Positions 1 through 8,533 are shown, counted from the first letter of the stretch. The stretch: 64,000 nt of DNA from Cellulomonas terrae (GCF_007990265.1 NZ_BJWH01000007.1:1-64000); one strand, 5' to 3'. Translations and numbers: made by a program. The notes: generated by a model from the letters alone, not told the origin.

Positions 1-430
1 CTTCTTCGGCTTGGCCGCGTTCGTCACCGTCGACGCCGTCCGCAGCCTGCTGAACGCCACCGAGCCGGAGCACTCCACCGCCGGGATCATCCTGGCCGCG
101 GTCAGCCTGGCGGTCATGCCATTCCTGTCCTAGTTCGAGCGCCGCACCGGGCGCGAGCTCGGGTCCGCCTCCGCCGTCGCGGACTCCAAGCAGACCCTCA
201 TCTGCACCTACCTGTCCGCGGTCCTGCTCGTCGGGCTCGTCCTGAACAGCACGCTGGGCTGGTGGTGGGCCGACCCAATCGCCGCGGTCGTCATCGCCGC
301 CTTCGCGATCCGGGAGGGCATCGAGGCCTGGAACGGCGAGGCGTGCTGCACCCCGGTCTCCCAGCTGGTCGGCGGCGACAAGGCGCACTGCGACGACGAG
401 AACTGTGACGACGGCTGCTGTGACGACTGA
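1..430 (+). pseudogene. CDF-type cation transporter, 3' part, amber-interrupted
   Basis: The reading frame entering from the left edge encodes the C-terminal half of a short cation-diffusion-facilitator-like membrane protein. It matches the intact gene at 57896-58558 almost base for base, including the LNSTLGWWW and GEACCTPVSQLVG motifs and a Cys-rich tail. At 131-133 the paralogue's TGG (Trp) is replaced by an in-frame TAG, so the protein would lose its last two membrane segments and the Cys tail. The frame is otherwise open to the stop at 428-430. It lies 27 bases before another CDF gene, so this was a metal-efflux pair. The 5' end is outside the window. Readthrough or a base-call error are alternatives to true decay. 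Confidence 0.8.
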
Positions 431-457
431 CCGCACCGCCACGAGAGGCTGTCGCTG

Positions 458-1378
458 ATGGGCCACGACCACGACCACGCGCCGCCCAGAGCTGCGGACC
501 ACCGCGGCCGGATGGCGATCGCGTTCGCCATCACGACCACGATCCTGATCGCCCAGGCGGTCGGCGCACTGCTGACCGGGAGCCTGGCGTTGCTGGTCGA
601 CACCGCGCACATGCTCACCGACGCCGGCGGACTCCTGCTCGCCCTGTTCGCGGCGTCCCTGTCGATGCGACCGCCCTCCGAGCGGCGCACCTGGGGCTAC
701 CGCCGCGGCGAAGTCCTCGCCGCCCTTGCGCAGGCAGCGGTGCTGCTCGCCGTCGGGGGGTACGTCCTGATCGAGGGCGTGCAGCGCCTGTTCGATCCAC
801 CCGAGATCGCCTCGAACCAGCTGATCATCTTCGGGATCATCGGCCTGGTCGGCAACATCGCCTCCATGCTGGTCCTCGCCTCAGGCCGCACGGCGAACTT
901 CAACATGCGCGCCGCGTTCCTCGAGGTCGTCAACGACGCCCTGGGATCCGTCGCCGTGATCGTGGCCGCGATCGTGATCGCGACCACCGGCTGGGAACAG
1001 GCCGACGCAGTCGCGGGTCTGCTCATCGGGGCCCTGATCCTGCCGCGAGCGTTCAAGCTGATGCTCGAGACCAGCGCCGTGCTGCTCGAGTCCACCCCGC
1101 CAGGGCTCGACCTGGCCGCGGTGCGTGAGCACCTGCTCCGCCTCGAGCACGTACGCGAGGTCCACGACATGCACGCGTCCTTGATCGCCACCGGCCTCCC
1201 AGTGCTCAGTGCGCACGTCGTGGTCGACGAGGGCTGCTTCAACGACGGTCACGCCGGACGGATCCTCGACCAGCTCCAGGAGTGCGTCGCGACCCACTTC
1301 GATGTCGCCGTCGAGCACTCCACCTTCCAGGTTGAACCCGTCGCACACCGCAACCACGAGCACCCCAGCCACGCCTGA
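458..1378 (+). CDS. cation diffusion facilitator (CzcD/ZitB-like) metal exporter
   Basis: A 306-residue CDF transporter of the plasma membrane, expected to export divalent metal against protons. It starts with a His/Asp-rich segment (MGHDHDHAPP), has about six membrane segments between residues 18 and 200, and a cytoplasmic ferredoxin-like domain from about 210 to 295. TM2 has the usual HMLTD metal-site motif (His51, Asp55). In TM5 the usual HxxxD reads E-V-V-N-D (Glu156, Asp160), so one His ligand is replaced by Glu, which could alter metal choice. It follows the broken CDF gene and precedes a repeat that may be a transposon end, so it is probably mobile metal-resistance cargo. The family is clear; the substrate is not. 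Confidence 0.9.
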   Translation: MGHDHDHAPPRAADHRGRMAIAFAITTTILIAQAVGALLTGSLALLVDTAHMLTDAGGLLLALFAASLSMRPPSERRTWGYRRGEVLAALAQAAVLLAVGGYVLIEGVQRLFDPPEIASNQLIIFGIIGLVGNIASMLVLASGRTANFNMRAAFLEVVNDALGSVAVIVAAIVIATTGWEQADAVAGLLIGALILPRAFKLMLETSAVLLESTPPGLDLAAVREHLLRLEHVREVHDMHASLIATGLPVLSAHVVVDEGCFNDGHAGRILDQLQECVATHFDVAVEHSTFQVEPVAHRNHEHPSHA

Positions 1379-1427
1379 ACACGCGTGCCGCACTTTGAAC
1401 GCTGATCCTCGCTGAGGGCTCGGCGGT

Positions 1428-1473
1428 CAAAGTAGCCCGCTTGCAGCCGGTCACTCTGTCCTGCATCTCGACA
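1428..1473 (+). repeat. 46-bp repeat copy 1, candidate transposon end
   Basis: This 46-bp block begins CAAAGTAG and ends TGCATCTCGACA. It aligns without gaps to 19807-19852 and 22439-22484 and, with one indel, to 24251-24289, all in the same orientation. It seems to contain two diverged iterons, each starting TCAA or TCAC, as expected for TnsB-binding sites, and it ends in ACA as Tn7-family right ends do. Similarity to copy 3 continues about 39 bases upstream (GCACtTTGA at both). ACTTTGA (1392) and TCAAAGT (1427) form an inverted pair. The repeat is observed; the role as a transposon end is inferred. Confidence 0.7.
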
Positions 1474-1579
1474 GTACGGCTACGGACGTAGTGGCACGAG
1501 CTTCCGCCGGGTCTCGGACGCAGGTGGCGCTCAGGTTGGACCCGCCGCCGTCATCTGCGCTCGCCTCTAGGGTCACCTC

Positions 1580-3460
1580 ATGAGCGAGCCGGACGAACCC
1601 GTACCCGCCGACGGGGTCAAGATGATCGACCCCACCTGGTGGGTGGCCGCGTACGAGGCCGCGGGAGCGGGTTCCGAGTTCGAGGAGCCGGAACAGGTCT
1701 CGCTCCACTTCTTCGCCGCAGCCAACCAGGCGTCCGAGACGTTCGGGCCCGACGCGCTTCAAGCGCGGGTGTTGGCGGTCCTCGCGCGGGCAACATCGTC
1801 AATGTTGGAACCCGATGACTGGAGCGAGCCCTACAGGCCGATGTGGGAGATGACCGACGGCGGGCGCAGCGTCCTGCCTCGGGACCTCAGGCCGGAAGAA
1901 TTGGCTCTGCTCGCGCTGATCGCCCCGATGCTGACTCCCGCTCCGCTGCGCTCGCGCGTGGCCGACATCGCCTGGTCTTACGGCGGACGTTCCGATCCCG
2001 AGCTGCTCACAGTGGCGCTCGACGCGTACCTCGATGTCCCGATGAGTTCCGATACATGGCGTCGCAGCGGGGAAGCCGGGTACCGACGGGCGCTGCAGAT
2101 CGCACGACGCTGGAAGGCCGCAGACGTCGTCACGCGGCTGGTGGATGCGCTGCGAACCTTTGTCCTGTCGTCGCGACAGGCCGACGAGTGGGCGATCGTC
2201 GGGGCAGCCGCGCTGCTGAGGGCGGCAGCTGGCCGGTCGAGCGCCGAGGATGCGGCCGATGTCGTTGCGCACCTTTGGGTGCTGACAGAGACGGCTACCC
2301 CCGATCTTGGGCGCGCTCTGCTGCGCGAGGTGGTCGAGTGGCAGCGTCGGCATGACGCCGACTCCGCGAATGAGGCCCTGGAGACGATCGCCGAGCTGTA
2401 CTCGGTCGAAGCCGAACAACGCCTGCTGCACGACGGGTCGGCGATGGTTGCGAGCCTCTCCGTCGAGAAGGCGATCGCCACCCTGCGTCGGCTGCCCCGC
2501 AAGTACCGCGCCGCTCGTGGCATCGAGCCGTGGCTTCGCGAACTCCGACGTGAACTCGTAGACCTGCGAGAGGAGACCTTGGAGGAGATGAGCGTGATCT
2601 CCAGCGAGGGCCCCGACGTATCCCAATTCGTTGCCGCCGCCCAAAGGTCGGTCTCGGGAGCGGACCGACTCGAGGCCCTCGTGCGGCTGGCCACCGTCGC
2701 GCCGCTGATCGACTTGCCGTCGGAGCTGGAGGACGAGCGAGAGAGAGCTGGCAGGCTGTTCTCCCGCATCTTGGGCACCACGATTTTCACTGGCGATGGC
2801 CGCAAGGTCGGCCGTCAGGACGCCATCAGCGGCAGTGGCGTCACGGACGAAGAGGCCCTTCGGGGTGTCACCCGCGGCTTCCACCAGCGAGTCGGACTCA
2901 CGGTCCAGGTGCTCATTCACCCGGCGTGGCAGGTCGTGGTCTCTGAGCAGCGCTACGACATGGCATTCCTCCTCCAGCTGTGCCGGGAGTCACCCCTCGT
3001 TCCGGCCGGGCACGAGGGCCTTTGGGCGCGCGGCCTGCTGCACGGCCTGTCGGGTGACTTCCCTTCGGCCGTGGCAGTCCTGGTGCCACAGGTCGAACAG
3101 CTCGTGCGTCGGCACCTCAAGCTCGCCGGCGTGCACACCCTGTACGTCGCGGAGGACGGCACTGAGCAGGAAAAGGCCCTCGGATCATTGCTGGAAGCAC
3201 CCGAGACTGAAGCAACGTTCGGTCAGAACTGGACGTTCGAGCTTCGGACGCTGCTGAGCGAGCAACTCGGCGTCAACCTACGCAACGACCTCGCCCACGG
3301 GCTGCTGGCGGATGACGGGTCGTGGAGTGCGGCGGCGGTATATGCGACCTGGCACTGCCTCAAGCTGGTCGTCCTCCCGTATCACGCGGTCCGTAGCGAC
3401 GGAGTTGCCGCGGCTGCCGGAGACGGTCCGGATGGGGAGCCACTGGGTTCTGGCGCGTAG
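1580..3460 (+). CDS. large HEPN-like (DUF4209-like) protein, possible defence effector
   Basis: A 626-residue, mostly helical soluble protein without a signal peptide or membrane segment. Near the C-terminus (about residues 568-574) is RNDLAHG, which fits both the RNxxxHG signature of DUF4209 and the Rx4-6H catalytic motif of HEPN ribonucleases. The first 500 residues look like helical repeats with no recognised motif. About 170 bases downstream, on the same strand, is an HTH-nucleotidyltransferase gene, and HEPN toxins are classically paired with MNT-type nucleotidyltransferase antitoxins. This suggests, but does not prove, an RNase-type toxin or anti-phage effector carried as transposon cargo. 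The ATG at 1580 has only a weak upstream Shine-Dalgarno. Confidence 0.7.
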   Translation: MSEPDEPVPADGVKMIDPTWWVAAYEAAGAGSEFEEPEQVSLHFFAAANQASETFGPDALQARVLAVLARATSSMLEPDDWSEPYRPMWEMTDGGRSVLPRDLRPEELALLALIAPMLTPAPLRSRVADIAWSYGGRSDPELLTVALDAYLDVPMSSDTWRRSGEAGYRRALQIARRWKAADVVTRLVDALRTFVLSSRQADEWAIVGAAALLRAAAGRSSAEDAADVVAHLWVLTETATPDLGRALLREVVEWQRRHDADSANEALETIAELYSVEAEQRLLHDGSAMVASLSVEKAIATLRRLPRKYRAARGIEPWLRELRRELVDLREETLEEMSVISSEGPDVSQFVAAAQRSVSGADRLEALVRLATVAPLIDLPSELEDERERAGRLFSRILGTTIFTGDGRKVGRQDAISGSGVTDEEALRGVTRGFHQRVGLTVQVLIHPAWQVVVSEQRYDMAFLLQLCRESPLVPAGHEGLWARGLLHGLSGDFPSAVAVLVPQVEQLVRRHLKLAGVHTLYVAEDGTEQEKALGSLLEAPETEATFGQNWTFELRTLLSEQLGVNLRNDLAHGLLADDGSWSAAAVYATWHCLKLVVLPYHAVRSDGVAAAAGDGPDGEPLGSGA

Positions 3461-3606
3461 CTGGCGCAGGCAGCAGACCGGTGATCGCACGGCACGGAGC
3501 CGCATTGGCAACACGCCCAGCAGGAGCGCCAGCCGGGCGTAGCCCGATGACAGGCCGAAATCCGATGTCGCGGTCGTGCTCCGGTGCGAGCCATCGCATG
3601 TCGCTC

Positions 3607-3622
3607 ATATGGCGAGCCATAT
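3607..3622. promoter_or_regulatory. perfect palindrome upstream of HTH-nucleotidyltransferase
   Basis: ATATGGC-GA-GCCATAT has 7-bp perfect arms and lies 10 bases before the preferred ATG at 3633. Its position and symmetry suggest an operator for the winged-helix protein encoded just downstream, hence autoregulation. In that case the in-frame ATG at 3609, inside the palindrome, is not the start. Confidence 0.5.
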
Positions 3623-3632
3623 AGTGCGAGAA

Positions 3633-4223
3633 ATGAGGACGACCGCGCCAGCTCTGATTCCGATCTTTCGATCCACGCTTCAGGCGCGGCTGCTGCTCGA
3701 GGTGCTAAACCAAGACTCGGGGGTCACGGCCGCCGCCCTTGCGCGTTTGCTCAACGCTCCTGCCGCGACGGTCTCCCGAGAGGTTCGGCGACTGGTGAAC
3801 TCCGGGCTCCTCCGAGCCACGAAGATTGGGCGAGCGGCTGTCCTCCAGCCTGTTGAGGGGAACCCGGCGACGGCGCCGCTGCGTCAGCTCCTTATGGTGA
3901 CGTTCGGGCCCTCGTTGCTATTGGGGCACGCCCTTGCGACGGTTCGAGGCGTTGACGAGGTCTACATTCATGGATCCTGGGCGGCCCGGTATCTCGGCGT
4001 ACCGGGTCGATCTCCGGGCGATGTTGATGTGGTCGTCGTCGGCAACCCTGGGCGCGGCGAGGTCGATGCTGCACTCGAAGGGTTGGAGACCCGGGTTGGC
4101 CGCGAGATCAATATCTCGTACATCAGCCCTGCGCGATGGGCCGCCGGCGATGACCCTGCCGCGGTATCGCTTAGGGCCGGTCCGCTAGTTCGACTTGCGC
4201 TGGACGACACCGCGAGCCGGTGA
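3633..4223 (+). CDS. winged-helix plus nucleotidyltransferase (MNT-like) protein
   Basis: A 196-residue two-domain protein. Residues about 10-75 form an ArsR/MarR-like winged helix (QARLLLEVL, TVSREVRRLVNSGLL). Residues about 105-190 contain a minimal nucleotidyltransferase core: GSWAARYLG followed by SPGDVDVVVVG, the GS-x(n)-DxD pattern of pol-beta/MNT enzymes. Such proteins act as antitoxins that regulate their operon or AMPylate HEPN partners. The HEPN-like gene upstream supports that role (inference). I chose the ATG at 3633 because it follows a perfect palindrome. HTH-NTase fusions unrelated to toxin-antitoxin systems also exist. Confidence 0.75.
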   Translation: MRTTAPALIPIFRSTLQARLLLEVLNQDSGVTAAALARLLNAPAATVSREVRRLVNSGLLRATKIGRAAVLQPVEGNPATAPLRQLLMVTFGPSLLLGHALATVRGVDEVYIHGSWAARYLGVPGRSPGDVDVVVVGNPGRGEVDAALEGLETRVGREINISYISPARWAAGDDPAAVSLRAGPLVRLALDDTASR

Positions 4224-4349
4224 AGCCCCGGGGTGCCCGCTGTCGCCCTGCGGATGGCGGGCCGGGCGCGACATAGATGCAGATCGACCTCAAGGATCTT
4301 GGGTTCAGCCGTCCCTGCCCTCACGCACACATGACCTACCAGACTCTTG

Positions 4350-4607
4350 TCAGAACCCGCGGCCGCGGGGCCTGCTAGCGAGGAAGGCGCCGTACAGCAG
4401 CAGGAATGGCATGAACACTCCAGCGAGCACACCGAACCACCACGACGGCCAGGCCGTGCCTATGACTAGCAGTTCGCTCCCAACGACGAATACCACGGCC
4501 AGGAGACGGCGAGGCCGTGTGCCGGGCCGAGTGAACACCCCGAGGGCGAAGAGGGAGAGGACCGCGGTCCAGAAGCCGATCCTGGCTAGCTCGGTCCATT
4601 CGTCCAT
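4350..4607 (-). CDS. small membrane protein, unknown function
   Basis: About 85 residues with two or three hydrophobic segments (IGFWTAVLSLFALGVF, LLAVVFVVGSELLVIGTA, WWFGVLAGVFMPFLLLYGAF) and a short basic C-terminus. There is no recognised domain. An in-frame ATG 15 codons upstream (4652) would add a segment containing a hairpin (CCTCCGC-atctc-GCGGAGG, 4646-4664), so I prefer the inner ATG, but neither has a strong Shine-Dalgarno. It is convergent with the nucleotidyltransferase gene. Function cannot be assigned. Confidence 0.5.
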   Translation of the reverse strand: MDEWTELARIGFWTAVLSLFALGVFTRPGTRPRRLLAVVFVVGSELLVIGTAWPSWWFGVLAGVFMPFLLLYGAFLASRPRGRGF

Positions 4608-4697
4608 GTCGGGAACGGTAGCGAAGGATTCGGTCAGTGCTCGCCTCCGCATCTCGCGGAGGACGAGGGCAACCGGCTCCTGAGTCCGCCGGATCCG

Positions 4698-5294
4698 CTA
4701 TAGCGTCGCGGGTGCGGTAAGAGGCACTGGCGGGGCAATGGGGATTCTCGGTTGGCCTGCCACCGGCGACGGGTCGCGTCGCCAAAAAAGTTGGTATCGA
4801 CGCCAGGCCGCGTTTTCCGCCTCTATGGCCGCGCGCTCGTCAGCATCTGGTACCGAGCCGCACATTGTGTAGAGCGCGCGAAGCCCGGGCATCTTGGGCT
4901 CGATGGGACCAGGGCGTGTTCGGCGGCGGTGGACGCGGTCGCGGGAGTAACGCTCCAGCTGCCACTGCAGGTTCTGGTGTGCATCGACGACTCGTCGCCG
5001 CAGTCCTTCCTCGTCGGACGACGTGGCGAAGGGCAAGCGTTCGGCGAGCTCGTCGGCAACGTCCTGGACAACGGTCAGTGCATGGTCGAGCTGTCCACGA
5101 CGGTACGCGTACTTCGCGCGGCAGTTCGCGGAGCAGAACATCTGCGGTCGACCCCTGCGGCGACCCGGGCGTTGGCACGGATTCGGACACTCGGGTAACA
5201 GGCAGGCCGCGACGTCGGACAGCGCGGCCTGCACTTCGTCGAGCACGAGAGCGAGCTCGGTCACGCTGGGGTTGATGTCTCGTCGGTTCGACAC
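4698..5294 (-). CDS. zinc-finger-like protein of unknown function
   Basis: About 198 residues. Residues 31-58 hold a Cys cluster (C-x4-C-x3-C, then FCSANCR), like FCS-type or treble-clef zinc ribbons, followed by a basic helix (KYAYRRGQLDHAL) and a helical region rich in Arg and Glu. The GTG at 5294 is chosen because GGAGG lies six bases before it; an upstream ATG at 5360 lacks such a site. It points away from the transposition operon and shares the 5295-5652 gap with it. A DNA-binding or accessory transposon role is possible, but no family was recognised. Confidence 0.55.
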   Translation of the reverse strand: MSNRRDINPSVTELALVLDEVQAALSDVAACLLPECPNPCQRPGRRRGRPQMFCSANCRAKYAYRRGQLDHALTVVQDVADELAERLPFATSSDEEGLRRRVVDAHQNLQWQLERYSRDRVHRRRTRPGPIEPKMPGLRALYTMCGSVPDADERAAIEAENAAWRRYQLFWRRDPSPVAGQPRIPIAPPVPLTAPATL

Positions 5295-5598
5295 TTTGGT
5301 CCTCCGTGGCCTCGGTCCATCGGTGACGCGTCCCGCAGGAATTGCGTAGACCCAGGTCATTGCACCGATCGGCCGTCGCGGGCATAGCGCTGGACCGACT
5401 CTGTGGACAACCGTGTCTACGGAAATCCTGGGGCCTGTCGACTGGCGTCCGCTAGGGGCCTAGGTTCCCGAGCAGGAGCAGCGGCGCGACGGCGCGCACG
5501 CAAGAGGGCCACCACCGCGGGAACGGTGATGGCCCAGACGCTCCCTGATGTCCGTTGCGATGACGAAGGGAAGCGCAGGCACCGAGTCTAGGTGTCGG

Positions 5599-5612
5599 GT
5601 TCACATGTGAAC
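5599..5612. promoter_or_regulatory. 14-bp perfect palindrome before tnsA
   Basis: GTTCACATGTGAAC is a perfect 14-bp palindrome 41 bases before the tnsA start, flanked by a looser GGTG/CACC pair. It sits in the divergent gap between the zinc-finger gene and the transposition operon. It is a good candidate operator controlling transposase expression. The regulator is unknown. Confidence 0.45.
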
Positions 5613-5652
5613 AGGCACCGACCAATTCGGCATGCCCGCGCATGGGTGAGCG

Positions 5653-6360
5653 ATGCACGCGACGTGGGAGTTCGCGACCGTCGACGACGGCCGCGCCCGA
5701 TGGGATTGGCGTGATGGGCCGCCGGATATCAAGTCGCTGGTACCGGTGCGATATCCGAGCTCTCGAGCGCGTTCGAGGCACGTCCCGGCAAGAGCGTTCT
5801 GTATGGCCACCGGCGGCTACGTGCTGGCCGAGTCAGGGCTTGAGCATGACCTTGTGCGTCTGCTCGACCGGAGCCGGGCTACGGCGTGGTTGGTCGCACA
5901 ACCCGCCCGCCTGAGGTTTGAAATCGCGTCGCGCCACCCACTGACTCACGTTCCGGATCTCGTCTCGATGACGGTGGATGGAACGGCCACCATTTGGGAC
6001 TGCCGCGCCGAAGAACTACAAGATGACGACTTCCGCACGAAGTCAGCGCTAACCAAGATGGCCTGCGCTGTAGTCGGGTGGCACTACGAAGTGTTCGTCG
6101 GCCAGCCGATGGTCGAGCGGCTCAATGAGCGCTGGCTGGCCGGCTTTCGCCGACCCAGGCTGTGGCACGAGCGCCAGCGGGTGATTCTGCTAGCGACGGC
6201 CCGGGACGGCACAAGCCTCGGTGACCTCCTGGATCTGGACGATGGCTCGGGAGAGCTAATCTCGACCGCCTGGCATTTGCTTTGGACCGGTGAGCTGGAG
6301 TGCAACCTGGCTGGTGCGCTGCGCCGCGAGACGGCAGTTGCGGCGCGTTCCGATGGTTGA
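5653..6360 (+). CDS. tnsA: TnsA-like transposase endonuclease subunit
   Basis: A 235-residue protein in the tnsA position. In Tn7, TnsA makes the 5'-strand cuts beside TnsB so the element leaves cleanly. The restriction-endonuclease-like core is visible: Glu60 or Glu64 (LAESGLEHDLVRLL), Asp102 (THVPDLVSM) and the next strand IWDCRAEE, where Arg118 sits in the position usually held by the catalytic Lys. Actinobacterial TnsA-like proteins often have DVR here, as I recall, so this may not mean loss of activity. The stop overlaps the tnsB ATG by eight bases, so translation is probably coupled. If inactive, the element would form cointegrates. Confidence 0.8.
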   Translation: MHATWEFATVDDGRARWDWRDGPPDIKSLVPVRYPSSRARSRHVPARAFCMATGGYVLAESGLEHDLVRLLDRSRATAWLVAQPARLRFEIASRHPLTHVPDLVSMTVDGTATIWDCRAEELQDDDFRTKSALTKMACAVVGWHYEVFVGQPMVERLNERWLAGFRRPRLWHERQRVILLATARDGTSLGDLLDLDDGSGELISTAWHLLWTGELECNLAGALRRETAVAARSDG

Positions 6361-8533
6361 TCGGGTGGTGCTGGAGATCGGCTGCACGGTCCTCGTGGAC
6401 GACGGCCCAGCGGTGGTGACGTCCTTGCACGTCGCGGGCGTCACGGTCCGCGTGCTCGACGGCTCGTCTCGCGTCGTTGAGTGGCCAGACCTTGATCAGT
6501 TGCGCGAGCCCAATCGCGCCGTCGCGGGCGCCGTGATTCGCAGACTGCAGCCTTTGTGGTCGTGCATGTCCGAGGCGGGGAAAGAGACCACACTCGATCG
6601 GCTCGAAGTCGTTCTGGAGATCGTTACCGGCTTCCGGCGCGGTCACGCCGAGCTTGCGGACGGGGGTGAGCCCCGCGAGCCGTTCGGGCCAGCGTGGGGT
6701 GTCAGCCTCACGACGCGGTGCACACGGATGGCTGCACTCCTGACAGACGAGCTCCAGAACGACCGTGGGCACAGACGCCGCCTCGATGCAGGCAGCTCTC
6801 GGCGAACTTCCGTCTCGGCCAGCACGGTCTACAACTGGGTGGTCCGGTGGCGCCAGGACGGACTGGTCGGACTCGTGGACGCTCGCCAGTTGCGCGGCAG
6901 GGTGCCGTTCGATGTCGTACTTTCGACCGAGTTCCGCAGCGCAGCCGCGCTGGTCGTCGGCCAGCTCGACGGCTCGACTTCGACTGTCAACATCGACGAA
7001 CTCATGCGGCGGATCAGAGTTCGCATGCTCGCCGTTGGTCTTGACGAGCCTGTCCCGCAGCGGGCATCGCTGCAGTACCTGAGCCAGCTCATGCGCGAAC
7101 GCGGCCATACGACTCGCTCTCAGCGCACGCGGTCGTTGCGGGGCACGACGGGGTACTCGCATGTGCCGGTCGTGAGGATCGGCGAGGTAGTGGCGATCGA
7201 CGCGACCCGCGCGGACGTCCTGGTCTACGACGAACGCTCGGGCAAGCCGATCAGCGTCGAGATCCTCACCGCGATCGACGTCGCGTCACGGGTCGTGCTC
7301 GCACTGCGCGTCGTCGCGCGCAGCGCCGACTCGGTCGATGCGAGCCTCCTGATGTACGACGTGATGCGGCCGATGTCGCAGCTTGTTGAGGGGACGACCT
7401 ACCGCGACTGGCGCTGGGCAGGCATCCCGGAAGGTATCGCTCCGCCCTTCACCCCTGCTGTGTGGAACTCGCTCGAGGACGCGACGCTGCAAGGCGAGCA
7501 CCCGATCCCGGGTCTGACGCCTGACGCGATCCGCTCGGATCACGGCTCAATCTTTGTCAGTGCGGCGTTTGAGGACGTACTGCGAAAGTTCCAGATCGAC
7601 CTGCTCCTCTCGCGCGGGAAGCGGCCGACGGACAACGCACACGTGGAGCGATGGCACGAGACCCTGCAACGCGCAGTGCAGCAACTACCCGGCTACAAGG
7701 GCCGCAACCCATCGCAGCGCGGCTCGGCCACCGGCCGCATCGATGCCGGCGCGATCGAGCCGCTCGTCACCGCCACAGAGCTACAGCGGCACCTGCGAGC
7801 GTTCGTGGCGCTCGACTACCACCGGACGTGGCACCAAGGCCTGGTCTACCCGGGCGTGGAGCTCGAGCGCCTGACACCGCTATCGCTGTTCGATGCGCTC
7901 CACGCTGTCACCGGTCGCATCCACGTCCCGCAGGATCCGGACCTTCTCTACGAGTTCTTGCCGGTGCGGTGGGGAACAGTCGGTGGTTCCGGTGTCGAGT
8001 TCCACAACCTCACCTACGACGCCCCAGTCCTTGACGGTTTCAGGGCCGTTCGCAGCGGAGAGTTCCGACGCCAAGACTCTGCGGTGCCGTTCTTCTACGA
8101 CCCGCACGATGTCTCTCGGATCTGGTTCCGCGATCCGGCCACGGGCACGGTCGTCGAGGTGCCGTGGCGCGGTGCACACCTGCTGTCGGCGCCGATGACT
8201 GACGCCACCCGCGACAGGGCGATCGGGCGCATCCGCGCACAGCGCGGTGCGGGGATGCTGAAGCGCGGCGCGGCGACCGAACTGATCGCGCGCGAGCTCG
8301 GCGCTCTGAGTACCAATGCGGGACTCAAGGAATGGCGAGCGCAGCTCGCGGCAGCGCAGCTGCGGGTCGAGCAGTCCCGGCGGGACCACGACGAAGCGCA
8401 AGCCGCGATCGCGGAGGCCGCCAGCCTCGATGGGCCGGCACCGGGGACGTCCGACTTTGTCGCTCTGCCGGAGGACTCGGCTGGCCTGTCGGTCTACCGG
8501 GACGACGAATGGCCCGACCTAAGGGAGTTGTGA
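6353..8533 (+). CDS. tnsB: TnsB-like DDE transposase
   Basis: A 726-residue Mu/TnsB-type integrase. It has an N-terminal region with a helix-turn-helix (VSASTVYNWVVRWRQDGL), then an RNase-H-fold rve core with Asp283 (VVAIDATRA), Asp396 (IRSDHGS) and Glu432 (AHVERWHETL). The last two are separated by 35 residues, the classic DD(35)E spacing. A Mu C-terminal beta-barrel-like domain follows (FLPVRWGTVGG region), then a basic and helical tail that would contact TnsC. It binds the element ends, cuts the 3' strands and joins them to target DNA. The ATG at 6353 overlaps the tnsA stop and is preferred over an upstream in-frame start. The catalytic set is intact. Confidence 0.93.
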   Translation: MVDRVVLEIGCTVLVDDGPAVVTSLHVAGVTVRVLDGSSRVVEWPDLDQLREPNRAVAGAVIRRLQPLWSCMSEAGKETTLDRLEVVLEIVTGFRRGHAELADGGEPREPFGPAWGVSLTTRCTRMAALLTDELQNDRGHRRRLDAGSSRRTSVSASTVYNWVVRWRQDGLVGLVDARQLRGRVPFDVVLSTEFRSAAALVVGQLDGSTSTVNIDELMRRIRVRMLAVGLDEPVPQRASLQYLSQLMRERGHTTRSQRTRSLRGTTGYSHVPVVRIGEVVAIDATRADVLVYDERSGKPISVEILTAIDVASRVVLALRVVARSADSVDASLLMYDVMRPMSQLVEGTTYRDWRWAGIPEGIAPPFTPAVWNSLEDATLQGEHPIPGLTPDAIRSDHGSIFVSAAFEDVLRKFQIDLLLSRGKRPTDNAHVERWHETLQRAVQQLPGYKGRNPSQRGSATGRIDAGAIEPLVTATELQRHLRAFVALDYHRTWHQGLVYPGVELERLTPLSLFDALHAVTGRIHVPQDPDLLYEFLPVRWGTVGGSGVEFHNLTYDAPVLDGFRAVRSGEFRRQDSAVPFFYDPHDVSRIWFRDPATGTVVEVPWRGAHLLSAPMTDATRDRAIGRIRAQRGAGMLKRGAATELIARELGALSTNAGLKEWRAQLAAAQLRVEQSRRDHDEAQAAIAEAASLDGPAPGTSDFVALPEDSAGLSVYRDDEWPDLREL

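Noticed and set aside
1510..1542. Weak inverted similarity to the 46-bp repeat (possible left end)
   Set aside because: Needs several mismatches and a gap; does not begin with TGT; no better than chance by eye.
4646..4664. Hairpin CCTCCGC-atctc-GCGGAGG as a terminator
   Set aside because: It lies at the 5' side of the small membrane gene and has no T run; it only helped to choose the start.
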